A stretch of DNA of 64,000 bases from Gaiella sp038230035 (GTDB taxonomy: Bacteria > Actinomycetota > Thermoleophilia > Gaiellales > Gaiellaceae). The DNA is taken from positions 80,770-144,769 of the forward strand of contig JBBRNX010000004.1 of assembly GCA_038230035.1 (NCBI GenBank), in the 5' to 3' direction. The notes under the pieces are model-generated. The model ran no database searches, had not been told where the DNA came from, and saw only the letters and a list, made by a program, of their open reading frames with translations. Numbering within the stretch: the stretch's first letter is position 1; each line of letters opens with the position of its first letter. Below are positions 1 to 8,139 of this stretch, in pieces. The position numbers were made by a program, and so were the translations under genes.

Positions 1-1
1 G

Positions 2-604
2 CGGCGCGGGCTGGTGCTGCTTCTCCTCGTGCTGCCGTTCTGGATCAACTACCTGATGCGGATGCTCGCCTGGATCAACCTTCTCGCGCCCGATGGGCTT
101 GGCACCCGGGTGCTCCACGCGATCGGAGTCGACCGGCTGTTCATCTGGCTCGGCTTGCTCGAGAGCCAGGGCGGGTGGCTCGACGGCCAGCCATCGACGG
201 TGATCATCGCTCTCGTCTACGGCTACGTCCCGTTCCTGATCATCCCGCTGTACGCCTCGCTCGACCGCATCGACCAGCGACAGATCGAGGCGGCACGCGA
301 CCTCGGGGCGAGCCCGCGCGGCGCCTTCCTACGGGTGACGCTGCCGCTCTCGAGGCCCGGGATCCTGGCGGGCATGGTGCTCACCGCGCTGCCGATGTTC
401 GGCGACTACTACACGCCGGACCTCGTCTGCGCCTCACCGAAATGCAGCATCATCGGCAACCAGATCGACCAGTTCACACGCCAGGGCTCCGAGAAGGTCA
501 CGGGCGCGGTGCTCACGCTTCTGCTCGCCCTGGCGTTGCTCGTGCTGATGGTCTACTACCTGCGCTCGACGCGGAGTGCCGATGCTGCCGAGGCAACGGC
601 GTGA
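2..604 (+). CDS. potB: PotB-like ABC transporter permease, 5' end outside window
   Basis: Inner-membrane permease half of a binding-protein-dependent importer of the spermidine/putrescine (PotB) type. The frame is open to the left edge, so the N-terminus is missing and about 200 residues are visible. Several hydrophobic segments are seen, and the cytoplasmic EAA loop that docks on the ATPase reads EAARDLGASPRGAFLRVTLP. The stop overlaps the GTG start of the next permease (GTGA), the usual coupling in such operons. The family fit is clear; the substrate (polyamine, betaine or related amine) is not shown by the sequence. The cognate binding protein is not downstream and is probably left of the window. 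Confidence 0.88.
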   Translation, partial: RRGLVLLLLVLPFWINYLMRMLAWINLLAPDGLGTRVLHAIGVDRLFIWLGLLESQGGWLDGQPSTVIIALVYGYVPFLIIPLYASLDRIDQRQIEAARDLGASPRGAFLRVTLPLSRPGILAGMVLTALPMFGDYYTPDLVCASPKCSIIGNQIDQFTRQGSEKVTGAVLTLLLALALLVLMVYYLRSTRSADAAEATA

Positions 605-1452
605 TCGCATGGCTGCGGAACCCTTGGGGACGGCCGCGGGGGCTTGCCGTCGTCACGGGTGTCTACGTCCTCTGGTCCATCCTCCCAGTGGCGATCGCGA
701 TTCTCTTCGCGTTCAACTCGGGTCGCTCGCGCACGACGCTGCAGGGGTTCTCGTTCCGCTGGTTCACGAGCCAGGCGGGCGTCTTCCACGACCAGGCGCT
801 GCAGAGCGCCCTCACGCACACCCTCCTGCTCGCGGCGATCTCGGTCGCAGTCGCGGTGCCGCTCGGTGTGACGCTTGCCCTCGGCCTGCAGCGCTGGCGC
901 GGACGTGGCTCGGGGACCGTGAACACGATGATGCTGCTGCCGCTCGTCACGCCCGAGATCGTGATGGGCGTTGCCCTGCTCCTCCTCTTCCTGAAGGTCT
1001 TCCCGGGGCTCGGGCTCGGGACGAAAGCGCAAGCGATCGGCCAGGTTACATTCACGCTCTCGTACGTGGTCGTCATCGTCCGCGGACGTCTCGTCTCGAT
1101 CGGGCGTGATTACGAGGAGGCCGCCGCCGACCTCGGCGCACCGCCGCACGACCAGCTTCTGCGTGTGCTGCTGCCGCTTCTCGCGCCGGCGATCATCGCG
1201 AGTGCGGCTGTCGTGTTTGCCCTCTCGATCGACGATTTCGTCGTGACCCAGTACCTGTCGGGCGACGCGAGCACAACAACGATTTCGATGCTGCTCTACG
1301 CGACCGCTCGCGGCGCACCGACGCCGGCGCTGAACGCGATCGCGACGGTCGCACTGCTGATCACGCTGGCGACGCTCGCGCTCGCCTTCTTCGTCTACAA
1401 ACGCTTCGCGGGCGGCGGTGACGCAGCCGTGGCCGCAGTCCTGGAGGTCTAG
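601..1452 (+). CDS. potC: PotC-like ABC transporter permease
   Basis: Second membrane permease of the same importer, 283 residues. GTG at 601 is chosen because it overlaps the preceding stop (GTGA) and gives an N-terminus, MIAWLRNPWG, followed at once by a first membrane helix, as in PotC. About six hydrophobic helices are present, with the EAA loop EEAAADLGAPPHDQLLRVLL in the second half and a DDF motif (ALSIDDFVVT) typical of PotC proteins. It pairs with the upstream permease and the downstream ATPase, forming a PotBCA order. Substrate is inferred only from neighbours (amine oxidase, Rieske oxygenases). Confidence 0.9.
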   Translation: MIAWLRNPWGRPRGLAVVTGVYVLWSILPVAIAILFAFNSGRSRTTLQGFSFRWFTSQAGVFHDQALQSALTHTLLLAAISVAVAVPLGVTLALGLQRWRGRGSGTVNTMMLLPLVTPEIVMGVALLLLFLKVFPGLGLGTKAQAIGQVTFTLSYVVVIVRGRLVSIGRDYEEAAADLGAPPHDQLLRVLLPLLAPAIIASAAVVFALSIDDFVVTQYLSGDASTTTISMLLYATARGAPTPALNAIATVALLITLATLALAFFVYKRFAGGGDAAVAAVLEV

Positions 1453-2570
1453 TGGCTACGCACGGTGAGATCCAGCTCGAGCAGCTGACCAAGCAGTTCG
1501 CCGAGGTCGTCGCCGTCGACGGAATCGATCTGCACATGCCGCCGGGCGAGTTCTTCACCATGCTCGGCCCGTCGGGCTGCGGCAAGACGACGACGCTGCG
1601 GATGATCGCCGGCTTCCAGCGGCCGACGAGCGGTCGGATCGTGCTCGACGGGGTCGACGTGGCGCAGGTGCCACCGCACAAACGGAACGTCAACACGGTC
1701 TTCCAGAACTACGCGCTTTTCCCGCATCTCGACGTCGCGGGCAACGTCGCGTTCGGCCTCAAGTACCTGCGTGTGACGAAGGACGAGCAGCGGAAGAAGG
1801 TCGCCGAGGCGCTCGATCTCGTCCAGCTCGGCGACCTCGCTCGCCGCAAGCCTGGGCAGCTCTCGGGCGGTCAGCAGCAACGGGTCGCGCTCGCCCGCGC
1901 TCTCGTGTTGCGCCCGCGGGTGCTGCTTCTCGACGAGCCGCTCGGTGCGCTCGATGCGAGGTTGCGCAAGGGTCTGCAGGTCGAGCTGAAGACATTGCAG
2001 GCCGAGCTCGGGATCACATTCGTCTTCGTCACACACGATCAAGAAGAAGCATTGACCATGAGTGATCGTGTCGCTGTGATGAACGGCGGCCGGGTCGAGC
2101 AGGCGGGCTCGCCGCGCGAGGTGTACGAGGAGCCGAGCACGGTCTTCGTCGCCGACTTCCTCGGCGTCTCGAACCTCCTCACGGGTGAGGCGTCGGCGGA
2201 CGGCGACGGGTGCGCCCTACGGGTCGGCGAGCGGACGTTCCGGGCGCAGCAGGGTGCGACCGGCGAGCGCGGCGAGGTAAAGGCGATGATCCGGCCGGAG
2301 CGCATAGGTGTCGAGGCACACTCGGCCTCGGGGGACAACCGGCTGCCGGGACTCGTCGAGCGCGCCGTGTTCCTTGGCAACTCGTTCGAGCTCCACGTGC
2401 GCGTCGTCGGCGGCGAGGTGATGAAGGCGACGATGCCAAACGACGGGACCGGGATTCCGGTAGAGGAAGGGACGGCCGTAACGCTGCACCTGCCACCGGA
2501 GGCGCTGCGGATCCTTGCACCGTCGTCGTCGTTGTCCGAGGACGACCCAAGGGTCGCCTCCACGAAGTAA
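1452..2570 (+). CDS. potA: PotA-like ABC transporter ATPase
   Basis: Cytoplasmic ATPase that powers the importer, 372 residues, the normal length. Walker A GPSGCGKTT lies near residues 39-47, then the Q-loop (VFQNYALFPH), the signature LSGGQQQRVALARAL, Walker B VLLLDEPLGALD and the H-loop VTHDQEEA. A C-terminal TOBE-type domain follows from about residue 290. The GTG start shares one base with the stop of the permease (TAGTG) and is preceded by GGAGGT. The last codons (about 2537-2560) contain GACGACCCAAGGGTCGCC, nearly the same as the intergenic hairpin repeat just downstream, so the repeat seems to have spread into the 3' end of the gene. Confidence 0.93.
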   Translation: MATHGEIQLEQLTKQFAEVVAVDGIDLHMPPGEFFTMLGPSGCGKTTTLRMIAGFQRPTSGRIVLDGVDVAQVPPHKRNVNTVFQNYALFPHLDVAGNVAFGLKYLRVTKDEQRKKVAEALDLVQLGDLARRKPGQLSGGQQQRVALARALVLRPRVLLLDEPLGALDARLRKGLQVELKTLQAELGITFVFVTHDQEEALTMSDRVAVMNGGRVEQAGSPREVYEEPSTVFVADFLGVSNLLTGEASADGDGCALRVGERTFRAQQGATGERGEVKAMIRPERIGVEAHSASGDNRLPGLVERAVFLGNSFELHVRVVGGEVMKATMPNDGTGIPVEEGTAVTLHLPPEALRILAPSSSLSEDDPRVASTK

Positions 2571-2578
2571 CCCGAATC

Positions 2579-2634
2579 GTAGGGGCGAGGCTTGCCTCGC
2601 CGCTCGACGAGGGCGACCCAAGAGTCGCCCCTAC
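2579..2634. repeat. Nested inverted repeat (REP-like) between convergent genes
   Basis: Outer arms GTAGGGGCGA (2579-2588) and TCGCCCCTAC (2625-2634) are perfect complements. Inside lie two further hairpins: GGCGAGGC/GCCTCGCC with a TT loop (2584-2601) and GGGCGAC/GTCGCCC (2611-2630). The right arm includes the stop codon of the amine oxidase gene. It lies between convergent potA and the oxidase and could end transcription both ways. A related copy forms the end of potA. The look is that of a dispersed palindromic element. Confidence 0.7.
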
Positions 2635-3932
2635 AGCATGGCGGCGGCGGCCGCGCGGCCTGTCCGCACTGCGCCTTCCATGTATCCGGCGACCCACTGA
2701 TCCGAGCCGCAGACGTAAAGCGGCGGCGCGTGCGTCCCGTGCAGTGGGCCGACTTGCATGACGTCGCCAGGCCACCACTGCGTGACGTAGCCCTGCGTAA
2801 ATGGATCGATCCCCCAGAGCCTGATGTGAATCGACTCTGTCTCGCGCGCCGCCGCCCCGTACATCCGCTCGAGCTCGTCGCGGACGACACGCGGTCGTTC
2901 CTCCGGTGGCGTCGCGATCAGATACGCGAGCCGGTCGGGCGGGACGAGAGCCGAGAGCACGCCGTCGCGCTGCGGCCATGTCGATCCGAGCAGATGCTCG
3001 CCGCCTGCGAGCCCGTTCGCACCGACGTCGGCCCAGATCGAGCGGCCGTACACCGTCACGACCTTCGCCGCGAGCGCCATCCGCTGCGCGCGCAGCGACG
3101 AAAGCCGGTCCGCAGCGACACCGTCGATCTCGATGTCGCGCAGCACCCCGACTGGAAGCGCGGAGACGATCGCCTCCGCGCCCAGGATCTCTCCGTTCGC
3201 CAGCTTCACCCTGCAGCCCGCCGCCGAAACCGTGATCGAGCGAACCACTGCACCGAGCCGAATCCGGGACCCGAGCTCGAGAGCCATCCGCTCCGCCACC
3301 TCGGCGCTTCCCTCGCTCACCTGGAGCGACTCCCAGATTTCCTCGGAGTAGAAGCTGAAGTCCTGAGCGGCAGCCCCCTTGCGGAGCACAGCGAGGAGCG
3401 ACCACCTCTCGATCGACCCGTCGGCGAGGTACAGGGCAGCGTTCTCGCGGTTCCGCACGACAGCCGGCCGTGCGTCGATCGACCGCAACCAGTTCCCCAC
3501 GGAAACGGCGTCGAGCCGCGCGGCGTCCTTATGCGACCACGGGTCATCGGGATCGACGCTCCGGACGAGGTCGGCGTAGAGCTGCTCGACGCGCTCGTAG
3601 TCGGCGCGATCCTCAGGCGTCTTGAAGGGCCAGGAATCGGCGCGCTCGACACCCTCGACGAGGTCGTAGGTGGTCTTCCCCGCGACCGCGACGTAGCTCG
3701 GCTGCAGCGCCAGCCCGAGCTCCTCGACGAGGCCCAGGTACGCCGTGTGGAACGGGCCGACGACCTCGCCCCCGAGCTGGATGTGACTGCCGTCGTCGAG
3801 GAGCACCTGCTCGACGCGGCCGCCGACGCGGTCGCGAGCTTCGAGCACGACGACATCGGTTCCGGCGGCCGCTAGATCGCGCGCGGCAGCCAGACCGGCG
3901 AGCCCGGCCCCGAGGACGAGCACGTCGGTCAT
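2631..3932 (-). CDS. Flavin-containing amine oxidase
   Basis: FAD-dependent monoamine oxidase family enzyme, 433 residues, which would oxidise an amine to an imine/aldehyde with release of H2O2. The N-terminal dinucleotide fold is clear (LGAGLAGLAAARDLAAAG, then EARDRVGGR), and the C-terminal FAD-contact region reads GSDQWVAGYMEGAVRTG. No signal peptide is seen, so it is probably cytoplasmic. It starts with ATG at 3932, overlapping the end of the tetR gene by four bases, so the two are co-transcribed. The adjacent amine importer makes polyamine or related amine the likely substrate class; this is inference. Confidence 0.88.
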   Translation of the reverse strand: MTDVLVLGAGLAGLAAARDLAAAGTDVVVLEARDRVGGRVEQVLLDDGSHIQLGGEVVGPFHTAYLGLVEELGLALQPSYVAVAGKTTYDLVEGVERADSWPFKTPEDRADYERVEQLYADLVRSVDPDDPWSHKDAARLDAVSVGNWLRSIDARPAVVRNRENAALYLADGSIERWSLLAVLRKGAAAQDFSFYSEEIWESLQVSEGSAEVAERMALELGSRIRLGAVVRSITVSAAGCRVKLANGEILGAEAIVSALPVGVLRDIEIDGVAADRLSSLRAQRMALAAKVVTVYGRSIWADVGANGLAGGEHLLGSTWPQRDGVLSALVPPDRLAYLIATPPEERPRVVRDELERMYGAAARETESIHIRLWGIDPFTQGYVTQWWPGDVMQVGPLHGTHAPPLYVCGSDQWVAGYMEGAVRTGRAAAAAML

Positions 3933-4534
3933 GCCGAGGCGAGCTCTTGCCGGATGCTGCCGATCATCAGCTCACGCGCCCGCTCGCGGTCGATCAACCC
4001 GAGATAAAGGAGCGACTCGAGCCCGTCACCGACCGCGGCGAGACGCCAGCCTGCATCCACCGCATCGACTCGGGCGGGCACGGAGCCGTCCGCGTGCCCC
4101 TCCTCGACCAGCGCGACGAGCCGCGACAGCCACTCGCGGTACGAGCGTTCGACGCGAGGGCGCAACTCGTCGTCGAAGCGCAGGCTGCTCCAGACCTCGT
4201 TCCAGAGCGCACGCTGGTAGCTCAAGCTGGTCTCCGAGTCGATGCTCAGGCACAGCGCGCATTCCAACCGCTCCGCGCCGGTCGGCAACACCGCAAGCTG
4301 CGTCGAAAGAGCGGTCTGCCAGCGCTCCTCGGACCAGGCAAACGCGTTGCGGAGGAGCTCCTGCCGCGTCGAGAAGTAGTAGTGGACAAGAGCCTTGGAG
4401 ACGCCGGCCTCGTCGGCGACGCTCGCCATGCGAAGCCCGTACGACCCTTCGCGCACGATGACGCGACACGCCGCGTCGAGGATCCCGGCGACGCGTCCGC
4501 CCGGCTCGACCGCTGTCTGCGTCGCTTGACCCAT
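3929..4534 (-). CDS. TetR-family repressor, BetI-like
   Basis: One-component repressor of 201 residues. The N-terminal helix-turn-helix reads MASVADEAGVSKALVHYYFS near residues 37-56, and the C-terminal ligand domain (WNEVWSSLRFDDELRPRV and following) resembles the BetI/TetR_C_6 type. It is divergent from a Rieske oxygenase gene and heads a two-gene unit with the amine oxidase, so it most likely controls both directions through the palindrome at 4555-4572. BetI proteins sense choline or related compounds; that the ligand here is a quaternary amine is inference supported by the neighbours. Confidence 0.88.
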   Translation of the reverse strand: MGQATQTAVEPGGRVAGILDAACRVIVREGSYGLRMASVADEAGVSKALVHYYFSTRQELLRNAFAWSEERWQTALSTQLAVLPTGAERLECALCLSIDSETSLSYQRALWNEVWSSLRFDDELRPRVERSYREWLSRLVALVEEGHADGSVPARVDAVDAGWRLAAVGDGLESLLYLGLIDRERARELMIGSIRQELASA

Positions 4535-4554
4535 TGCCTACGAGGAGGATAACC

Positions 4555-4572
4555 TGACTGACCAGACAGTCA
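4555..4572. promoter_or_regulatory. Palindromic operator, probable TetR site
   Basis: TGACTGACCAGACAGTCA is an imperfect dyad in which 7 of 9 base pairs match and the outer six match perfectly (TGACTG/CAGTCA). It sits in the 72-base region between divergent tetR (start 4534) and the Rieske gene (start 4607), where such a repressor would act on both promoters. No other dyad of this quality is seen in the gap. Confidence 0.65.
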
Positions 4573-4606
4573 AAGCGCCAGGCAAGTGTTTGGCCGAGAG
4601 AGGGAT

Positions 4607-5701
4607 ATGACGGCGATCGACATCGCAAGGCCACTCGCCGACGGCTGGACGCTCCCGGCGGGCTGGTACTCGGATCCCGAGGTCCTGAGGCTCGAACGGG
4701 AGCGCATCTTTACCCGCAGTTGGCAGTACGTCGGTCACGTCGATCTCGTCCCTGCGCCGGGGAGCTTCTTCGCTTCGCAGGTCGGCCATGTCCCGATCGT
4801 CGTCGTCCGCGAGGACGAGGAGACGGTGCGCGGCTTCGTCAACGTATGCCGGCACCGGGGGCACATCGTCGCCAAAGGCTCCGGCTGTCGGACGACCCTC
4901 CAGTGCCCGTACCACGCGTGGACATACGGGCTCGATGGCTCGCTGCGTAAGGCGCCGAGAAGCGAGCGCGAGCCGGGCTTCGACGCGAGCGCGTTCTCGT
5001 TGCTCCCGATCTCGGTCGACACGTGGGGGCCGTTCCTGTTCGCGAATCCGGATCCCGACGCTTCGCCGCTCTCCGAGACGATCGACGGCATTCCCGAGAT
5101 GGTCGAAGCAAGCGGCGTCGACCTGAGCTCACTGCGGCTCCGCGAGCGCGTCGAGTGGGAGATGCCGGCGAACTGGAAGAACGCGATCGAGAACTACCTC
5201 GAGTGCTACCACTGCCCCACTGCTCATCCGTCTCTGGCAAAGGTCGTTGACGTCGATGTCGACGCGTACCGCCTCGTCGAGCGCGAGTTTTCCTCGAGCC
5301 AGTTCGGCTCTATCCGCCCGTCGGTCTACGCGGAGGGCGCGAACGTCGCCTACGTGCCGCGCGGCGAGGTCGAAGGCGCGCAATACCACTTCGTGTGGCC
5401 GAACACGACGGTGAACATCGAGGCAGGCCGAACGAATCTCTCGATGGACGTGACGTTTCCAACGGCGCCCGGCCGATCGAAGGGCTGGACGGATTACTAC
5501 TACGGCGCTGATGTGAGCGATGAGGAAGCCGCCGAGCTGATGGCGTTCGCGAGCCAGGTCGCGTTCGAGGATCAGTCGCTCGTCGAGTCGGTGCAGGAAG
5601 GGCTCGACTCCGGGATGGTGCCGCAGGGCCGGCTCCTCCTCTCGAGCGAGAAGCTGCTGCACCACTTCCAGCGCCGCGTCAGCGCCGCGCTCGCTCCCTG
5701 A
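4607..5701 (+). CDS. Rieske [2Fe-2S] ring-hydroxylating-type oxygenase alpha subunit (1)
   Basis: Non-haem iron oxygenase of 364 residues. ATG 4607 is preferred over an in-frame GTG at 4586 because GAGAGGG lies just upstream. The Rieske cluster ligands are C81, H83 (VCRHRGH) and C100, H103 (CPYHAWTY). The mononuclear iron site is in NAIENYLECYHCPTAH (H202, H207). The N-terminus (LPAGWYSDPEVLRLERERIF) is typical of the subgroup that acts on betaines, carnitine and choline rather than aromatics, which agrees with the BetI-like regulator and amine importer. A reductase partner is not encoded in the window. The exact substrate cannot be read from sequence. Confidence 0.88.
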   Translation: MTAIDIARPLADGWTLPAGWYSDPEVLRLERERIFTRSWQYVGHVDLVPAPGSFFASQVGHVPIVVVREDEETVRGFVNVCRHRGHIVAKGSGCRTTLQCPYHAWTYGLDGSLRKAPRSEREPGFDASAFSLLPISVDTWGPFLFANPDPDASPLSETIDGIPEMVEASGVDLSSLRLRERVEWEMPANWKNAIENYLECYHCPTAHPSLAKVVDVDVDAYRLVEREFSSSQFGSIRPSVYAEGANVAYVPRGEVEGAQYHFVWPNTTVNIEAGRTNLSMDVTFPTAPGRSKGWTDYYYGADVSDEEAAELMAFASQVAFEDQSLVESVQEGLDSGMVPQGRLLLSSEKLLHHFQRRVSAALAP

Positions 5702-5745
5702 CGGCGCTTCCTAAACCCGAGCCGGGCTTCTGCCGATGAGGGGCC

Positions 5746-5955
5746 ATGTTCCTCACCGTCACGCAGACGCGGCTCATGCTCCTCGCGATCGGGGCGGTCG
5801 CTGCACTCGTCCTCGCGCTCGACCTTGCGCGGGTCGCCAATCACTCGCAAACCTCGCCGCCCACGGCGACGTATGTCGGGACGCCGCGGAACACGCCAGG
5901 CTCGACTGCCCATTTCCGCGTGGCGTACCGGGCCACGCTCACTCCACCCTCATAG
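5746..5955 (+). CDS. Small membrane-anchored hypothetical protein
   Basis: 69 residues with one strong hydrophobic segment near the N-terminus (LMLLAIGAVAALVLALDL, about residues 10-27) and a polar outside tail. I do not recognise a family. It lies between the Rieske gene and an SGNH hydrolase on the same strand. ATG at 5746 is used; the ribosome site is weak. A short GC-rich hairpin (CCCG/CGGG near 5716-5727) separates it from the gene before. Confidence 0.45.
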   Translation: MFLTVTQTRLMLLAIGAVAALVLALDLARVANHSQTSPPTATYVGTPRNTPGSTAHFRVAYRATLTPPS

Positions 5956-5976
5956 GCCCTCGCTAGCCTGGACGGG

Positions 5977-6591
5977 GTGCGCTCGCTCCTTGCCGTCCTC
6001 GTTTCGCTGTTCGTTGTCGCCGGTGGCGGCGCAGCGGACGCGGGCGCGACTGCACCGAACCCGCTACGCGTGACCTTCGTGGGAGACTCGGTTCCTGAGG
6101 CGATCACCTACGTCCCGGCCGCTCGACGTCGGCTCGCGTACGGCTTTGTCGTCAAGCTCGACCTGCGCGTCTGCCGGCGGCTCTGGACGCCGAGCTGCAC
6201 GTTTCAAGGGTCGCCGCCGCCGTCGGCTCTGGACGCGGTCCGGTCGTTCGGCCGCCGTCTCGGCGATGTCCTGATTGTAGACGTGGGCTACAACGAAGGC
6301 CCGGTCGGGTACGGCACAGGCATCGACCGCGTGATGAGGGCGGCGCGGGCGCAGGGCGCGGTCGGGGTCGTGTGGGTGACGTTGCGCGAGACCCGTGATC
6401 TGTACCGGCAGACGAACATGACGATTGGCCGCGCTGCGAAACGCTGGCCGAACCTGCAGGTCGCCGACTGGAACGCGTTCAGCCTCGGCCACAACTGGTT
6501 CTCCGGCGACGGGCTTCATCTGACGCCAACGGGTGCGACCGCGCTCGCGGCGTTCCTCCGGCCGTACATCCTCCGCGCCGCCGGCCGCTGA
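5977..6591 (+). CDS. Secreted SGNH/GDSL-type hydrolase
   Basis: Probable exported esterase or acyl hydrolase of 204 residues. A signal peptide is clear (LLAVLVSLFVVAGGGAADAGA). The catalytic serine block is FVGDSV near residue 35, an oxyanion-type Asn is in VGYNEG, and the C-terminal Asp/His pair is in DGLHLTPTG. These are the blocks of the SGNH fold. Start GTG at 5977. It has no obvious link to the amine genes around it. The substrate is unknown. Confidence 0.75.
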   Translation: MRSLLAVLVSLFVVAGGGAADAGATAPNPLRVTFVGDSVPEAITYVPAARRRLAYGFVVKLDLRVCRRLWTPSCTFQGSPPPSALDAVRSFGRRLGDVLIVDVGYNEGPVGYGTGIDRVMRAARAQGAVGVVWVTLRETRDLYRQTNMTIGRAAKRWPNLQVADWNAFSLGHNWFSGDGLHLTPTGATALAAFLRPYILRAAGR

Positions 6592-6606
6592 CAGCCCCCG
6601 GACGAG

Positions 6607-7710
6607 CTAGGCGGGATCGGCGAGCGCGTCGTACACAAGCCGCTGGAAGTGCTGCAGCAAATGCTCGCTGCTTCCGAGGAGGCGGCCGTGCTCGAGGACG
6701 CCAGAGCGCAGGCCGCGATGGACGGACTCCACGAGCTCGGTGTCCTCCAGGCCGACGTCCGTGCCGAACGCGGTGATCTCCTCCACGACCTCGTCCGGCG
6801 TGCCCGGCGCCCAGAAGCCGTCGACGAACGTCGCCGTGCTCTCAGCGTCGAGTGGCTGGAAGACGAGCACGCGCACGTGAGGCGGGCCGGGGAACGTGTT
6901 CAGCGTCCAGTTCGGCCAGATGTAGTGGAACTGGCTCTCGGAAATCGCGCCCACCGGCTCGTACGGCCGCTCGCGCCCGTTGCCGCCTCGCACCGGCGCG
7001 ACCTGGCTCGAAGTCCATCTCGCAGTGGTCAGTCGGTAAGAATCCGGATCGACATCGATCAGCCGGCTGAAGCTCTTGTGCGCGACAGGGCAGTGGTAGC
7101 ACTCGAGAAAGTTCTCGACCACGATCTTCCAGTTCGCGTGGATGACGAGCTCGCGCGAGCGACCGCGGTACGCCATCGTCGCCGCGTCGAGCCCGCTACG
7201 GGCGATCCGCGCCGGCAGGTCGCCCAGGGTCTCCCGGAGCGGTGCAGCATCGACATCGGGATTCACGAACACGAGCGGCCCCCAGGTGTCGACGAGCACC
7301 GGCAGCAGTCCCCAATCCGCCTTGTCGAACCCGGGCTCGCGGTCCGAGCGGGGTGCAGCCCGGAGCGAGCCGTCGAGGTCGTACGTCCACGCGTGGTAGG
7401 GGCACTGCAGCGTCTCGCGCCGCCCGCATCCATGCGCAACCTCGTGGCCGCGGTGCCGGCAGACGTTGACGAACCCCCGCAACTCGCCGTCGCGGCCACA
7501 CACGACCACGATCGGCACGCCGCCCGCGCGGCAGGTGAAGAACGCTCCCGGCTCTGCGACGTCGCCCGCAACCCCCGCGTACTGCCACGAGCGGCTGAAG
7601 ATCCGCTCTTGCTCGAGCTTCAGGATCTCAGGCGCCGAGTACCAGGAAGCGGGCAGCGTGAGCCCCTGCTCGAGGTTGCGAAGAACGGCCGAGTCAAGTG
7701 CGGCAGCCAC
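6607..7710 (-). CDS. Rieske [2Fe-2S] ring-hydroxylating-type oxygenase alpha subunit (2)
   Basis: Second oxygenase of the same subgroup, 367 residues, on the other strand. The start is placed at GTG 7710, which gives VAAALDSAVLRNLEQGLTLP and aligns with the first enzyme; the longer open frame upstream has arginine-rich noise. Rieske ligands are C84, H86 (VCRHRGH) and C103, H106 (CPYHAWTY), and the iron site is NFLECYHCPVAHKSF. It differs enough from enzyme 1 to be a separate paralogue, so the two may act on successive intermediates or different amines (inference). The C-terminus HLLQHFQRLVYDAL matches the end of enzyme 1 (KLLHHFQRRVSAAL). Confidence 0.87.
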   Translation of the reverse strand: MAAALDSAVLRNLEQGLTLPASWYSAPEILKLEQERIFSRSWQYAGVAGDVAEPGAFFTCRAGGVPIVVVCGRDGELRGFVNVCRHRGHEVAHGCGRRETLQCPYHAWTYDLDGSLRAAPRSDREPGFDKADWGLLPVLVDTWGPLVFVNPDVDAAPLRETLGDLPARIARSGLDAATMAYRGRSRELVIHANWKIVVENFLECYHCPVAHKSFSRLIDVDPDSYRLTTARWTSSQVAPVRGGNGRERPYEPVGAISESQFHYIWPNWTLNTFPGPPHVRVLVFQPLDAESTATFVDGFWAPGTPDEVVEEITAFGTDVGLEDTELVESVHRGLRSGVLEHGRLLGSSEHLLQHFQRLVYDALADPA

Positions 7711-7822
7711 GCCGGAGAACGTACATCGCCACGGTCGGTGTCTCCAACATGGCACGAGGTGTGCAGCCGGCAGGGGCGGCGACCACGGGTCTCGTGGCGC
7801 CGCCCCTGCCGCGTCGGTCGGA

Positions 7823-8095
7823 TCAGGCGTCGCAGTGGCTGACGAGCTGCGCCGCCTGCGGCCTCGACTTGTGTCCGGCCTGCTGCATGATCGGCGGCAC
7901 CTCCGGATCCGAGACGAAGCTCTGCCAGCCCTGCTCGTCCCAGTCGAAGATGACCCACACCCGATCCTCCTCGGAGGGATCACGGAAGATCGTCGCGCCC
8001 TTCGAGCCGTGCTGCTTGCGCTTCTCGGCACCCTTCGTCGTGAAGACTTCGAGGAAGCGCTGGACGTCCTCGACCTGCGTTGTTGCGAGGAGCAT
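7823..8095 (-). CDS. Small ABM-fold-like hypothetical protein
   Basis: 90 residues, ATG at 8095 with AAGGAG a few bases upstream. The pattern EDVQRFLEVFTTKGAEKRKQHGSKG then VWVIFDWDEQGWQSFVSDPE fits the ferredoxin-like antibiotic-biosynthesis-monooxygenase/dimeric barrel style found in many small actinobacterial proteins. No catalytic residue can be named. It follows the leaderless binding-protein gene on the same strand with a 44-base gap, so the two may be one transcript. The assignment is a fold guess. Confidence 0.6.
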   Translation of the reverse strand: MLLATTQVEDVQRFLEVFTTKGAEKRKQHGSKGATIFRDPSEEDRVWVIFDWDEQGWQSFVSDPEVPPIMQQAGHKSRPQAAQLVSHCDA

Positions 8096-8139
8096 GTCGT
8101 TCTCCTTTCGCCGTGCGTGGTTAGGGATGGACTCGTAGG

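Noticed and set aside
175..600. Long open frame upstream of the potC start
   Set aside because: Arg/Pro-rich shadow of potB in another frame; the GTG at 601 overlapping the potB stop is the real start.
2592..3875. 427-codon plus-strand ORF opposite the amine oxidase
   Set aside because: Antisense shadow; the minus frame has clear FAD motifs and this one has no family pattern.
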